Shown here in pieces: positions 35,101 through 47,500 of a DNA stretch of 64,000 nucleotides. Numbering within the stretch: position 1 is the stretch's first letter; every line of letters starts with the position of its first letter. A program made the translations under genes and the position numbers. The notes under the pieces are model-generated. The model had not been told where the DNA came from. It worked only from the letters and a program-made list of their open reading frames with translations, and did no database searches. This stretch comes from Euptelea pleiosperma (lineage: Eukaryota > Streptophyta > Magnoliopsida > Ranunculales > Eupteleaceae). Where the stretch lies: the NCBI GenBank assembly GCA_035048495.1, contig CM068542.1, positions 35,617,109-35,681,108 of the forward strand, given 5' to 3'.

Positions 35101-38100
35101 ATATACATACAAGGGTCAGGATCAGGGGACAACAATTTTCGCAATAATTTTGACAACAATTTTGGCGTACCTACATAGAAGATGAATCAATCTAATATTT
35201 GGTGATGATAATCTTCTCACCATATAGATCACCCCTACAAAAAATCAGTCCATTCTGAAATTTCTAACCCCATCGAAGGTTGGTTTTCAAGTTAACAGTA
35301 AAAGTAGACGGTCCATAATTCAACTTCTAAATCAGTTTAATATCGGAATGATTTGAATTTTTGTGAGGATGATCTACTCACCATAGAGACCATCAGTGCC
35401 AAAAATCATCAAATTCCAAAACTTATAATTTATATATTGGCCCGCGCCATTTTTTTGGTGTCAAATTTATTGTGAAAATTGTTGTCCCCCCATCTTGACC
35501 CTATATATTCCGAAAATACCCTTTTAAACTAAGTAGAATGCCCACCCTTGACCAAAATCCTGGCTCCGCCATTGCCTGTCATGTATACATCTTCCTCTAA
35601 ATCACCATGGAGGAATGCATTCATGACATCTTGCTGGTGTAGGGGCCATGACAGGTTTACTGCAAGGGAAATAACTCGAACAGAGTTCATCTTGGCTATG
35701 GGTGCAAACGTCTCTTGGTAGTCGATGCCACATGTTTGTGTAATCTTCTGCAACCATACCTGCCTTGTACCTGTTAATACTTCCATCAGCTTTGTACTTT
35801 ACTGTGTATACCCACTTGCATCCCACAAGCTTCTTTCCTTTGGGCAATGGAACTAGATCCCAAGTACCATTCTTCTCCAGAACTATCATTTCTTCGGGCA
35901 TGGCTGCTTTCCACTGATGTTGGCAAAGAGCCTCTGAAACACTAGATGACATGGGAACAGAAGACAGGGAAGTAGCAAATCCACTATCGTATAGAGATAG
36001 TAACTAATAAGAAACAAAGCGAGAGATAGGGTGCTTGGTAGTACAACTCCGAACACCCTACGATTGGCAATAGGTACATCAACATCCATAGGTGGAATAG
36101 TAGAAGGATCAATAGGAATATCATCATGGGTATTAGTGAGGGCTGGATTACCTGGATCGAGTTGGAGTCCTTGGTAGTGAGATTGGACAGTAGACTGTTT
36201 CTCCTTTGGATATCTTTTGGCATACGTTTTCCTTTGACAAGGTGTTAGTAGTAGAAGTGGAAGTAAGCTCAGAAGTCGGAGGCAAGTCAAATGGCGGGTC
36301 AAGAGGCACTAGTAGGGGAATCTCCTTTTGATGAGATATCGGACTCTCATCAATACTCCCAAACTCCCCCTGAAGAGAAATTCGATCAACCGAGAAAAAG
36401 GAAGACTCCCGAAGAAGGTGACGTTCAAGGAAATAAAACGACGACGAGTAAAAGGATGGAAGCACTGATATCCCTTTTGAGTGGATGAGTAGCCGATGAC
36501 ACCGAACCGCTCTAGAATCCAACTTATCTTTCTTGTGATGAGAATGAACATAGCAGATACAACCAAAGACTTTGGACTTTGGGAGGAATGGAGAATACAT
36601 GACATGAAGGATATGTGAGTGAAAGAGGGGACTGCAACCCAAGAACTCTCTATGGCATACGATTAATCAAGTAGGATGTAGTCAACACGACATCAGCCCA
36701 ATAGCCCTTCGGTACCCCTGTACCAATAAGAAGTGCATGAGCAACCTCGATGACATGGCTTGCGCTCAGCGGTCCCATTCTGTTGAGGAGTGTCAGCACA
36801 TGAAATCTGATAGATGATGCCATGCTTCTCAAGGTAGGAGGCAAGGCCACTATAGATGTATTCCTCTCCATTGTCATAGCGCATAACTTTCAACGTGGTA
36901 CCCAGTTGATTACACACCATCTTATGAAAGGACTGAAAGATAGCGTGCACCTCCTCAGATTTCATGAGATATATCCAAGTGTAGCAACTGTAACCATCTA
37001 CAAACACCACAAAGTAGTGGAATCCAAACACAGAAGTAGGGGGATTTGGTCATCAAACATCAAAGTGTACAGGTTGTAATAGAAAAGTACTTTTATTAAT
37101 AGTGATCGGGGAAGACACCCAATATTGTTTAGCACGTACACATGTTTCGCAATGGAACTCAAAGGACAGAACAAACGCAAATTGAGGTAACGGACACTTC
37201 AAAATAGAAAAAGGTAAATGACCAAGCCCCTTTACTTATGCCAACGCATTAACATGTCTTTATTGACTTGGTGACTACTGACACTCGCACTGGACCGATA
37301 CCATGTTGACTACCACTTTACTCTAAAAGCTTAAGCTGTTAGAAGGAGGCGTAACTATGTATATCAAAGAGTCCACAGGTCTAACAAAGGCAGAGTGTCG
37401 GCCATAGCTAAACAACAACACTCTCCAACAACACCCTCCTTCAGCACTTTGTCGGGGACTCGAACTTGTGACCTACTGGATCTCCTACTCTGATACCATG
37501 TTGTAAAACGTGAATGTAACCAGGGAAGAAGAAGATTAGAGAATGATGGAGATTTAGGGTTAGAGAAGTAGAGAAGAGAAGAGAGGAGAGAGAGTGAAAT
37601 CGTGTAGAGCATAATAAGATTCTGACGGTGGATCATTTGATTTCTAGAGGGCTTATCGGTGTTGACTTTTGCTTCATGTGTAAGCATAGTGGGGAATCCG
37701 TTTATCATTTGTTGCTGCATTGTGATGTGGCATGGGAGGTGCGGTCTGCATTTCTAAAGGAAGTCGGGTTGAGGTGGGTGATGCCAAGCTCTCTTTTGGA
37801 CCTTCTCTTGTGTTGGCAGCCTCCAGCCTTCTCTAAAAGAGAACGTATCCTTTGAAAATTACTCCCCTTTGCGATCTTGTGGGGATTGTGGAAGGAAAGG
37901 AACCAACGGGTGTACGAAGGCAAGAGTGGAAAGTTGGCATCGATCATCCTGAACATCAAGGGTCTTGTCTTCTTATGGTCTAAAGTGTACATGGAATGTA
38001 TAGAGCTTTTCTTTGAAGACTTTTTATGCCGATGGGACCACCTTTGTCTTAGGGACTTTTGTTAATAGGGGTCCCCTCAGCTTCTTTGTTTGGTGTTAGG

Positions 38101-41100
38101 CTTTTTGTAGGCCACCTTGGCCTCTCTAGCCCCATCCCGCTTGTTTTTCCGGCTTTGCCTTTAATAAAAGTTATACTTATAAAAAAAAAGATATTGAAAC
38201 TATTCTCATAATTACAAAGACACCCCTGCAGAATCTAACATATTACAAATAAGCCTCTAACAACAATTTGATAGTATTAAGAAGAAAAAGGGAAGCACAG
38301 TTTTCAGTTATAATTGTGATCCTATAATGTTCATTACATTTCTATGGAAGTTCTAACACAAAGCCAGTTTGATGTTTTTCTTTACATTTTAAATTCGCAG
38401 CTGTGGTGAATTGTAATACGTATGTTTTGTTCTTGGATTTTGCAGATGCAAAAGTGGATAAAGAGGACCTTAGAAACAATGGTAATGCAGTATATTGTTC
38501 GTATTTGTGATATAACGGTAGTAGTTTTCATTATTTTACGTTTAACTAACGACTTTAGGGTTTACATTCTTCATTTTTGTGTTGCAACTTTTTATCTTAA
38601 TTTAATTTGGCTGTTGCTTTGGCTAAAGTGGTCTTTATCTTTACAAATATATCCATGTACATCTTAGCCAACTTTTCCGGTGCCTTTTTGTTTAGTCAAT
38701 TGGATAATGATGCTTAATGCATTATCTTGAGTTTGATAATGTGGAATTAAAAGTGGTTATGAGCATAGCCATCTGCTCATGTTTAACCAGAAGGGGTTCG
38801 TAATGAACCACAAGAGACTTGTAGTGTACTTTCAAGTTTCAACCAGCTTATTGCCTGAGAAAACTGTGTAGGGTCTTGGGAAGCATGCTTTTATGCGAGA
38901 GTTCTTAGACCTGCCAAATGTGTGTAAGTTTTTTATGAACCACCGCTTGTCTAAACCATTGAAGATGTTAGCAAACCTCAAGAACTAAAAGAAAGTCCAT
39001 TCTTGATGCAACCTCCATTGATACTTTTATGCTGAAAAATAAATAGTTTGTTTATTTATATTTTTCATTGTTAATATATTTTTGGTGGGTAAGCTGGGAT
39101 TGAATCTCTAACCTTGCAATTGAGTGCAGTACATCAACCAATTAAACTGAGAGCCTGAATCCTTGTTGATAACATTTTTCTTGTAGTAAATTTTCCCTTA
39201 AACTTCAGATAATTGCTGAATCGTGCTTCCTGCTTGAATTTTGTTGACTGGTTTCCTTTCTTACTCAAGGTCGTTGCTTATCAGTAGAAGTTATTGCCTC
39301 TTAGTCTTGGGTATGTGTGTATGTACGTATGTGTTTATGTATGTGCTTGTATGCATTTTTATCTATTTTTATGTATATTATTGTATCATTTAGGAAATTC
39401 AGTAATCTGAAAAAGAAAATACATGGTAAAGAAGAAAGATGTCAGACTTGCTTGGCATCTATCAACAACAATGCCCCAGCTTAGCATAAGCTATACTAGG
39501 CTCACCTCTTCTAGGCCGGCCGTGTAGCAAGGAACGAGTTGAGTATACGTAACAAGCGGGGGGAAAAGTCCAGAAGCAAAAGGAAAGAGTGGAGCTAGCA
39601 ACTGTGCACTCTTTTATGGATAAGACCATGTGAAGGAAATTTGAATTCTCCTCGGATATATCTGCAAATTATGGGACATAAAGTTCACTCTTTCATAGAT
39701 ATGGAATACGTGAATCCACCAGTCGAAGGAAATTTAAATTTAACCACAAAGCATAAGGCGAAAGAAGGAAGCATCTCAATCCCTTCTGAAGAGCTTCTCC
39801 CCTGGGAAGAAAAGGAGAGGTGAATGCAGAAAAATGCTCTTGGATAAATAAATGACTGTCTACTACATTGCTTAGGGTTGGTAACCGTCAGTTAAAGTTT
39901 TAAGTTACCAGTGAATTATGATTTTCTTTTTTTTGTCTTTGATGGTTACTAGGTTCAGTTATCTGGACTTTTTATGCCTGCCTTGTTACATAGAAATATG
40001 TTGAACCTTTATCTAGTGCAGAAATCCCAACACCTTCAGTCATTGATTTTCTTGCGAACTTCCATTTCTTACAATTCCCAGTCTCAAACTGAGTTTTTTG
40101 GTTGGTAAAAATTTTGGAATTTATTAATCTCAGTCGGCCAGTCTATAATCTATATATATGGTATGACGCTGGATATCTTTTTCAGATGCTGAATATTTAA
40201 TTTAATATCTGATGAGAAGTAGCTGTAAATTCTCCTTTTATTTTTATATTTGGTGTTGGGCGCATGTGTTAGAGATAAAATTGAATAACATTTATGCTTT
40301 TGAAGAAATTCTTTCTATTAAGGTACTGAATGTTGTTGCAGTTGCGAGAGACAAGAAGAGAAAGGGTGACTCTGGCATTGAGGTGCGCTTTGATTAATGA
40401 TTGTTTAAAGTTTATCTAAAATATTTGAGATTTTTCATCTGGATATTTGTGCGCCATTGATTCTCATCTTTTATTCATGTTTAAGAAAATATTACATGTG
40501 TACTGTAGGTTAAAAAAATGCACCATTCAGAATGTTGTGTTCATTTTGCTGGTTTATTTTAATTTCTTTTATATTCTTTATGTAATGTTCCTGAAGTAGC
40601 TATTGCAACATCAATGTGCTCAAAATATGCAAAGAGCCAGACCCTATGAAATAGCCCTGAAGATATGTTCCAATTGTAATATCTAGAGAGCTTCGCAAAA
40701 TGGGATCTAGCCAGCCACTGTGATGTTTCATTTGTCTTTGGTTTGTGCCATTAAAAGACACCATAAAGATATATTGTGTGTGTTAATGTTTCACATATAT
40801 ATGGTCGCATATGTATAATGATGGATGTTAGTTTTGCTCATTAAAGAGGTTATGTATAAGTAGTTTTCAGCTACAAAAATGTGCTCCAGGATCCAGTTGA
40901 TCATTGTGACTGTTTTTTGCATAGAGCACTTCATGAGCTTGCTACACCTTTTCACAAGACACAGATCCAGCAGAGAATAATTCTTGAAGAGAAGCTCTAC
41001 CAGCTCCTCTTCTTAGCTACAATTGTTCTAATGTATGGGTGAAGTCTAAAAACAGATTTTATGACCTATATGGCTATATCTTACAGGATAGGGAATTTGA

Positions 41101-44100
41101 CTTATGGACCAGAGGATATGTCGTGGAAGTTTTTGAACATGCATTGTTCTGCTCCTGCTTCAGGGGTATTTTCTGGCTCGGTCTGTGCACATTGAGGGCT
41201 TCCCCATTTTGAGTTTTTCCTACTGTACGGGAAGCACCGGTTGGTGGCTGACTGTCGTGAAATTTACATGGCTGCAATAACTCCTCTTAGCAATGCAACA
41301 AAGCACAAACACAGTGTGTCGGTGTCCGAAATTGGTACTTAGTGTCAGGCAAACTGTTCCCCACAATCCTGATACACCAACACATTTGTACAATTTATTC
41401 TTTTTGCCAAGAGATATATTGTTAAAGTACTTCAGTTCAGCCCTATGTCCATACCTTTTTGCTTTAGTTATAGATGAAGTAAGTGCTCATATCCAAGATG
41501 AGGTTCCTTGGTGTATGCTATATGCAGATGACATAGTATTAGTTGAGATAAGGTAAATGCAAAACTAGTATACTAGAGGAATGCTTTGAAATCTAAGGGT
41601 TTTAAAATAGGTCAAACTAGTATATGGAATGCAATTTTAGTAAGGATGAACAAAAAAATGATCTGCCAATTAAAATTGACAACTAGGTGATATCTCGAAG
41701 TGACCAATTTCATTACCTTAGTACTATTATTAATAACGATGGAGATATTGAAGAGGATGTTGCCCATAGAAATTAGAGTGGGGTGGCTAAAGTGAAGATG
41801 TGCTTCCGGAATGCTATGCGATCAACGTGTTCCAAACAAACTAAAAGGAAAATTCTATTAGATGACAATAAGACGACGATGCTTTATGGAGTAAGAATGT
41901 TGGGCAATCAAGAAACATGTTCATAAAATGTGTAGCTGAGATGTGGGGATGTTGAGATAAATGTGTAGTAAGACAAGAAAAACAATTAGAACTGAATGCA
42001 TTGATGAAAATATAGGAGTATCCTCAATAAGTGATAAAATGAGAGAAAATCGATTGAGATGGTTTGGTTGTGTACAACGAAGACCAATGACAGCGCCAGT
42101 GGGAGGAATGTGCAAGTCAAAGGGTCTAAAAGGGCGAGGGGAAGGCCAAAACAGACATGGAGTAAAGTTTTGAATTTTTTTTTTAAGAAACTTGCCTTAA
42201 CGGAAGAGATGGCTTTAGAAAGAATTGAATGGAAGAACAGGAGTCGTGCAGCCGACCCATATCATTGGGATAAGGCTTATGATTATGATGACTTTAGTTC
42301 ATGTTAAAATGCATTTAAATATGACCAATATACATTAAAATTATATAGACAATATATAAATAGTAGCTGAAAACAGAATATTTGAATAAGTTAAGAAATG
42401 TTTGAAAACGTTTCTGCTTGCGTCCAACATGTGAATACGACATGGTATCCGGCACACAAATTCTTAGAAAATGGAGTTTGCTTGTTACATGGTCTTATAG
42501 GCAGCTTCAAGGTCTGGTGGGAGGGTTGGAGTGTTCCACAAGGAGTGCTTGGTTAGTCATTTTAGCATATGTTGGTTCAACTGGTCCTACAACAATGATC
42601 GACTTTGATGTTTTGAATGTTCAGACCTGCCCGCAGAATTTTTAGATGGCTTGGCACTCCAATGCTGTCATCGTAAAGGGTCTTCAAATATTTGTTCATC
42701 ATGAACGTGCTATATAGATATCATAAGTACCAGACTTGCAACCACACTTGACACCATTTTCAAGCCTGTTGGATTGTAGCTTAGGTTAGCAACATCCATT
42801 CTTTCTATTTCGTGCTATTCGTTACTCCCATGATCATCTACATCTCCATCACCATTTTCTCATTAATCTATGGTTGATATCTTACCAATATTTAGGACAC
42901 TTGGAGGCTTACTTTTGTCAGTTTGTCCCTAGGAAGGTTCACACACCATGAGTGCCATTTTCTACCCTGTTTACAGAAAGTGGGATATGTGGACAACTGG
43001 GTGCTATAGCTTATTGTTGTCATCAAATCATAGTTTTAAATGCCGTCTTTGCTTTGGTTAGAAGTTAGAACTGACACCAACTATTTTGGATGTTTATTTT
43101 GCTAGTGTCTTGGTTGCATGCATGGAAGTTGTTGATTAAGTAAGGGATTCTCTTTTCCTATCATACAACCAATTTTAATGAAGTTATTGAAATGTTGAAA
43201 ATTGACAGTGAAGCTACTAGTATTAATCAAAGACTATGAAGTGAACTATGAGCTCAAGTTTGCAAGTTGCAACTGTCATTAGTGGTCCTGATATTGATTT
43301 CTATTAAGGTAGTTGGCAAATCACAATCATTTTGGACAATTCCTCTAGTGGTGCAACTGTCCGAGTTTGACTGGTCTCATACAAGGGGCTGCTGAAGAAA
43401 AACATCGGTATGGGGTAATGTGAGAGCAGTGGAACATCAGACAATGGAGATCTTGTTTATCTGAATGCGGAAGATATTTTCATCTTTTGATGAAGATACG
43501 AAAATCTCTTTTTTGTATACTTTAAGGGGGTGTTTGTTTAGTGCTAAGTTTATTCTGATTAGACTTCCACCTCGGACAAAGTAGTTTGTTGTTGGGCTGC
43601 ATGTGTTATTTGATAGTACAACCTTTTTTGCACCACAAGAAGATCAAAAGAAGGAGCCTTTTTAGGGTTTGCAAAAGAAATCCCAAGGAAAAGGATTATT
43701 ATATTATATTATATTTTATTTTTTGTTGAAGGAAGTGAATTCATAATAGACTTGTAGCAGTAAACAAAGTCCGCACTAAATGGGTTTCATAAGCGCCATG
43801 ATAGTCCATATAGCATGTAACTTTCCTACTTTTGTATGCTTTCATATGACACTGTCAAGTAATGCTTCTTTTTGTACTTTGTCTTCATTAGTGGTTCAAG
43901 CACCATTTAGTGTGGACTTCATCATCTTCTGGTTGTTGAACCGTTGCTATTTATTGTCCAAACACCATCATTTTGCTTTGGCCATAGATCATCGTTCTTC
44001 ATCTGGAATCAGGATAAGAGTTGTATTCCAGTTTGAAAAGGATATTTGTCATTATCCATCATCTTTGCTTGCATGAAGATGATTCTGTCCCTTATATCAT

Positions 44101-44496
44101 TTACAGTGTATTTGATTAGTTGTTTGTCATTTTTTCAATTCAATGTTTCCAATTTGAAGCATCTTTTCTTGATTTCAACATCTAATTAATTTATGTGTTT
44201 TCTACATTAATCCATGTTTAGGGGTTGTATTTTCCTTGATTCCATACATAGTTCTGTATTCATTTGGAGGACTGTTAAATACTCTTGTTTAATGTCTTCA
44301 AGTTTATTGAATTTGAGCTTTATAGGCTAATTTCATGTTTGGGTAATTGTTAGGAGAAGGATACATTATCTGGGGAAAAGCTTGCGAAGATCCAAATTCC
44401 ATCAACACTGAAAAAACAACTAGTTGATGATTGGGAATTTGTTACTCAGCTGGGTAAGGTAGTTACATTCTATATTACCACTATATATGTTTGTTT

Positions 44497-44528
<32 letters not shown>

Positions 44529-47500
44529 TGTATCACTCTATCTTTCATTATTACTATGTATCAGAAGATGGCTGAAAATGGTTTTTGTTGTTATGACGTC
44601 ACCTTAGAAATTATAATAATTTTAAAGGACGCCTATGGGCATGAGTATTTATAATCATCCATCAAAGGTAGGTGGAAACTGTGTATGGCTTTAGTCCATG
44701 GCAAAGATGAGCATTCTAAAATGTAAGGCTGGTCATCTAGGCCCTTGTTGTGTAGGCCGACAGTTTTATGTGGTGTGGGTGGCTGATGAGTATGATAAGG
44801 TGTGGGAAAGGAGCAGAAAGGCTAATTTTCTTATAGTTATTCTATCTGTTGGTAGTCTATGTTGGCCTATTAGATTTTCAATGGCCTGTTATTATTACTT
44901 TTTAATTTGTATACAAGTGTATTTTTTCTGTCAGTGGAGTGTGGTTCACTGCAAAGAAACTTTTAAACTAGGATACTCTTAGGCCCTTGTTGGTTTATAT
45001 TTTCCTGAAACTGTTTTTACACATGTAATTTGTTTTAAATCTCCTTTCAGAAATGAAGCTTTGAACTCTCTGAACTTCATGACTCTGGAGTGGTTGGTGG
45101 AAATCCATGTATTTTATTGTTCTCTGCAGTGATGGTTTGGAAGTTGGTGTACTTAAAGAAGTGTAATAGTATAAATTCTAGACTAAAAAGCAAAAATCAT
45201 TTCTTTTTTGGGTTCTGTTTTTTCTACTCTGCATTTTCAGTTCATGATGTTTCTTGTTTCTGTGTTATTTTCCTCTAATATTGTAAATGATAAAGAAAGC
45301 TTAGTAGCTTCTTTCATCATGTGTTATACTGTTAATCCTATATATTAATTAATTTCTTGTCTCCATTCGTCAAGGTGTTTATTTAGAGATTCTGCTCTTA
45401 ATGTTTTTGTCACTGAATGCATAAGGTATTTATTAATCAGACAGCCTCTTTTTTGCAGCTTGTTAAACTTCCACGTTCCCCGAGCATTGATGATATATTG
45501 AAAAAGTACCTTGATTACAAGTTAAAGAAGGATGGCACGTAAGTTGCACATGTTGTAGACCCCATAAAAAAGCATGACCTTTTGAACATTATCCCTTGTG
45601 CTACTTTTTGGTTATTTTCCTGCTTTGTCTTGTTAATTTGGAGTTTATTCTCGTCATTATTATTCGCTTCATTTGAGACATAAATATGTAGTTATTTTTC
45701 CAGCTATCAATATTTGACCATAGAATTAGTGCTGGGTGGCTGAAGTGGAGATGTCCATCTGGAGTGTATGTGACCAACATGTACCAATCAAAAAAAGGAA
45801 ATATTTTACAAGACAACAATAAGACCAGTTACGCTTTATGGAGTAAAATGTTGGGCAATTAAGAAACAGCATGTTCGTAGAATGAGTGTGGCAGAGATAA
45901 GTATGTTGAGATGGATGAGTGGTAAGCTTAGGAAAGACAAATTCAGAAATGAGCACTTCAGAGAGAATCTATTACTAGTCCCTTACAACCAATGGTTGAA
46001 GTAGTGAGAAGAGCACTATGGTGCAGGTTGAAGGATCTAACAGGGCAAGGGGAAGGCCAAAAATCATGTGAATTGAGGTAGGAAGAAAAGATTTGTAGAC
46101 ATGCTCTAACTTGTTTCTTGAGTGAACCCTCCTCTAGTTTTCCCGTGTCTTCTTTAGATCAGAGTTGGATATACCCCCTGTTGAGCATCTGACTCATAGT
46201 TGAGATGTTTCTCAAGCTTCATTCTGAATACTAGATCTTGGTTGTATCTTTCCAAGCTACCCCATTTTATATTTTAATTTATCTGTCTTTTATACTCCTT
46301 GGAGCTGTGGCAGTCTTTTTGTTGCTGTCATTTTGTGCGTTACCTTAGTGGTGATATTAGGATGTTCCTTTCATTGTAGGAGGTTTTCTATGTTTACAGT
46401 ATATACTGTTTTCTTTGAGTAGACAGTAATGCAGATAGAAGTTGTAAATGCATCATTCGGCATCCAAATTATTTGCACACTGAATATTTGAAATTTTTTG
46501 ATTCATCAGAACTTATGTTTTTATTTTTTATTCTTTTTGCATATCATTTTTATGAGATGATTTTTTTGATAACCCTGCACTATAGAAATGGTAGTGTATT
46601 AAGATCTTCATCTTGAATCTATCCTTGTAAATAAATTACTGTTAGAACCCTTAATATGTTGAATTCTTAAATGTATGTTGGTATCAGTTATGTTTGTTGC
46701 GTTTTTGGTGGATACAGAATGATTGAATCAACTGGAGAAATTTTGAAGGGGTTAAGTTGTTACTTTGACAAAGCATTGCCAGTGATGCTCTTGTACAAAA
46801 AAGAACGCCAACAGTATCATGAAGCAATTGAAGATAACGTCTCTCCATCGACTGTGTATGGTGCTGAACATCTACTACGCCTCTTTGGTATGCTCATATA
46901 CTCTTCCTAAGGAAAAGAACATTATTTGCTTGCTCCCTATCAATGCTTTTTAATTGCATGGAGATAAGCATTGGTTTCTATGCTTACATGATCATAACCT
47001 TTATTATAATGCTTTTAAATCTATTAAGTATCAGTGCAAGGGGGTCTCCAAACCAGTCCTACTAAAGGTCATAAACAATGCTGATTTCTCTTGAGACGAG
47101 TTAAATTGTTGCTAACTTTAAGGCAGATTCAGTGTCCATGTTACACCTATTAGTATTTTATCATCTATCTTTGAGTGCCATTAACCATATTCTTGTTCTT
47201 CTCTTTTTAGTAATTAATAATCCTTTTGGTTACTTCTTATCATTTTTTCATGCACGTTGATTTCCCTGAGAAAATGAGGTCGGTCGTTCATTCCTTCTGT
47301 TTTTGTCTGCCTTGCATGAATATCATATTTCCATAAGAGAGACTATGGTCAACTTCTACTCTCTTCTCATTTGGGCTGCTTCATATCCCAGCCTTTGCAT
47401 TTAACATTGGTAGCTTACTTCTTGTTCTCATGATTTATGTGTGGTTCATTGTACAATTCTCTTAACTTCTACTCTCTTCTCATTTGGGCTGCTTCATATC

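Larger units (their letters stand above)
30558..38265 (-). mobile_element. Ty1/copia element B, multiply interrupted
   Basis: Minus-strand copia with LTRs at 30558-30789 and 37499-38265, the latter split by an L1 fragment. Both LTRs start TGTTGTAA(A/C)ACGTGAATG and share TTAGGGTTAGAGAAGTAGAG. A primer site for tRNA-Met (complement CTCTGATACCA) lies at 37488-37498, and a polypyrimidine tract abuts the left LTR at 30790. Pol is split by foreign DNA at about 31950-35575. Gag is almost wholly missing between about 37200 and the primer site. No clean target duplication was found. Confidence 0.85.
28011..38445 (+). other. MRG: MRG intron 4 (10.4 kb)
   Basis: Donor GTTAGT after 28010, acceptor TTTTGCAG. 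It holds a hAT-like element (29220-30116), copia B with nested insertions (30558-38265) and an unassigned, more GC-rich stretch at about 28480-28870. That stretch has no recognisable protein in any frame. The exon on each side is well conserved. Confidence 0.9.

Noticed and set aside
43780..44076. 98-residue plus-strand open frame in MRG intron 6
   Set aside because: It is Phe/Ser/His-rich and typical of AT-rich intron translation. The exons on both sides splice in phase without it.
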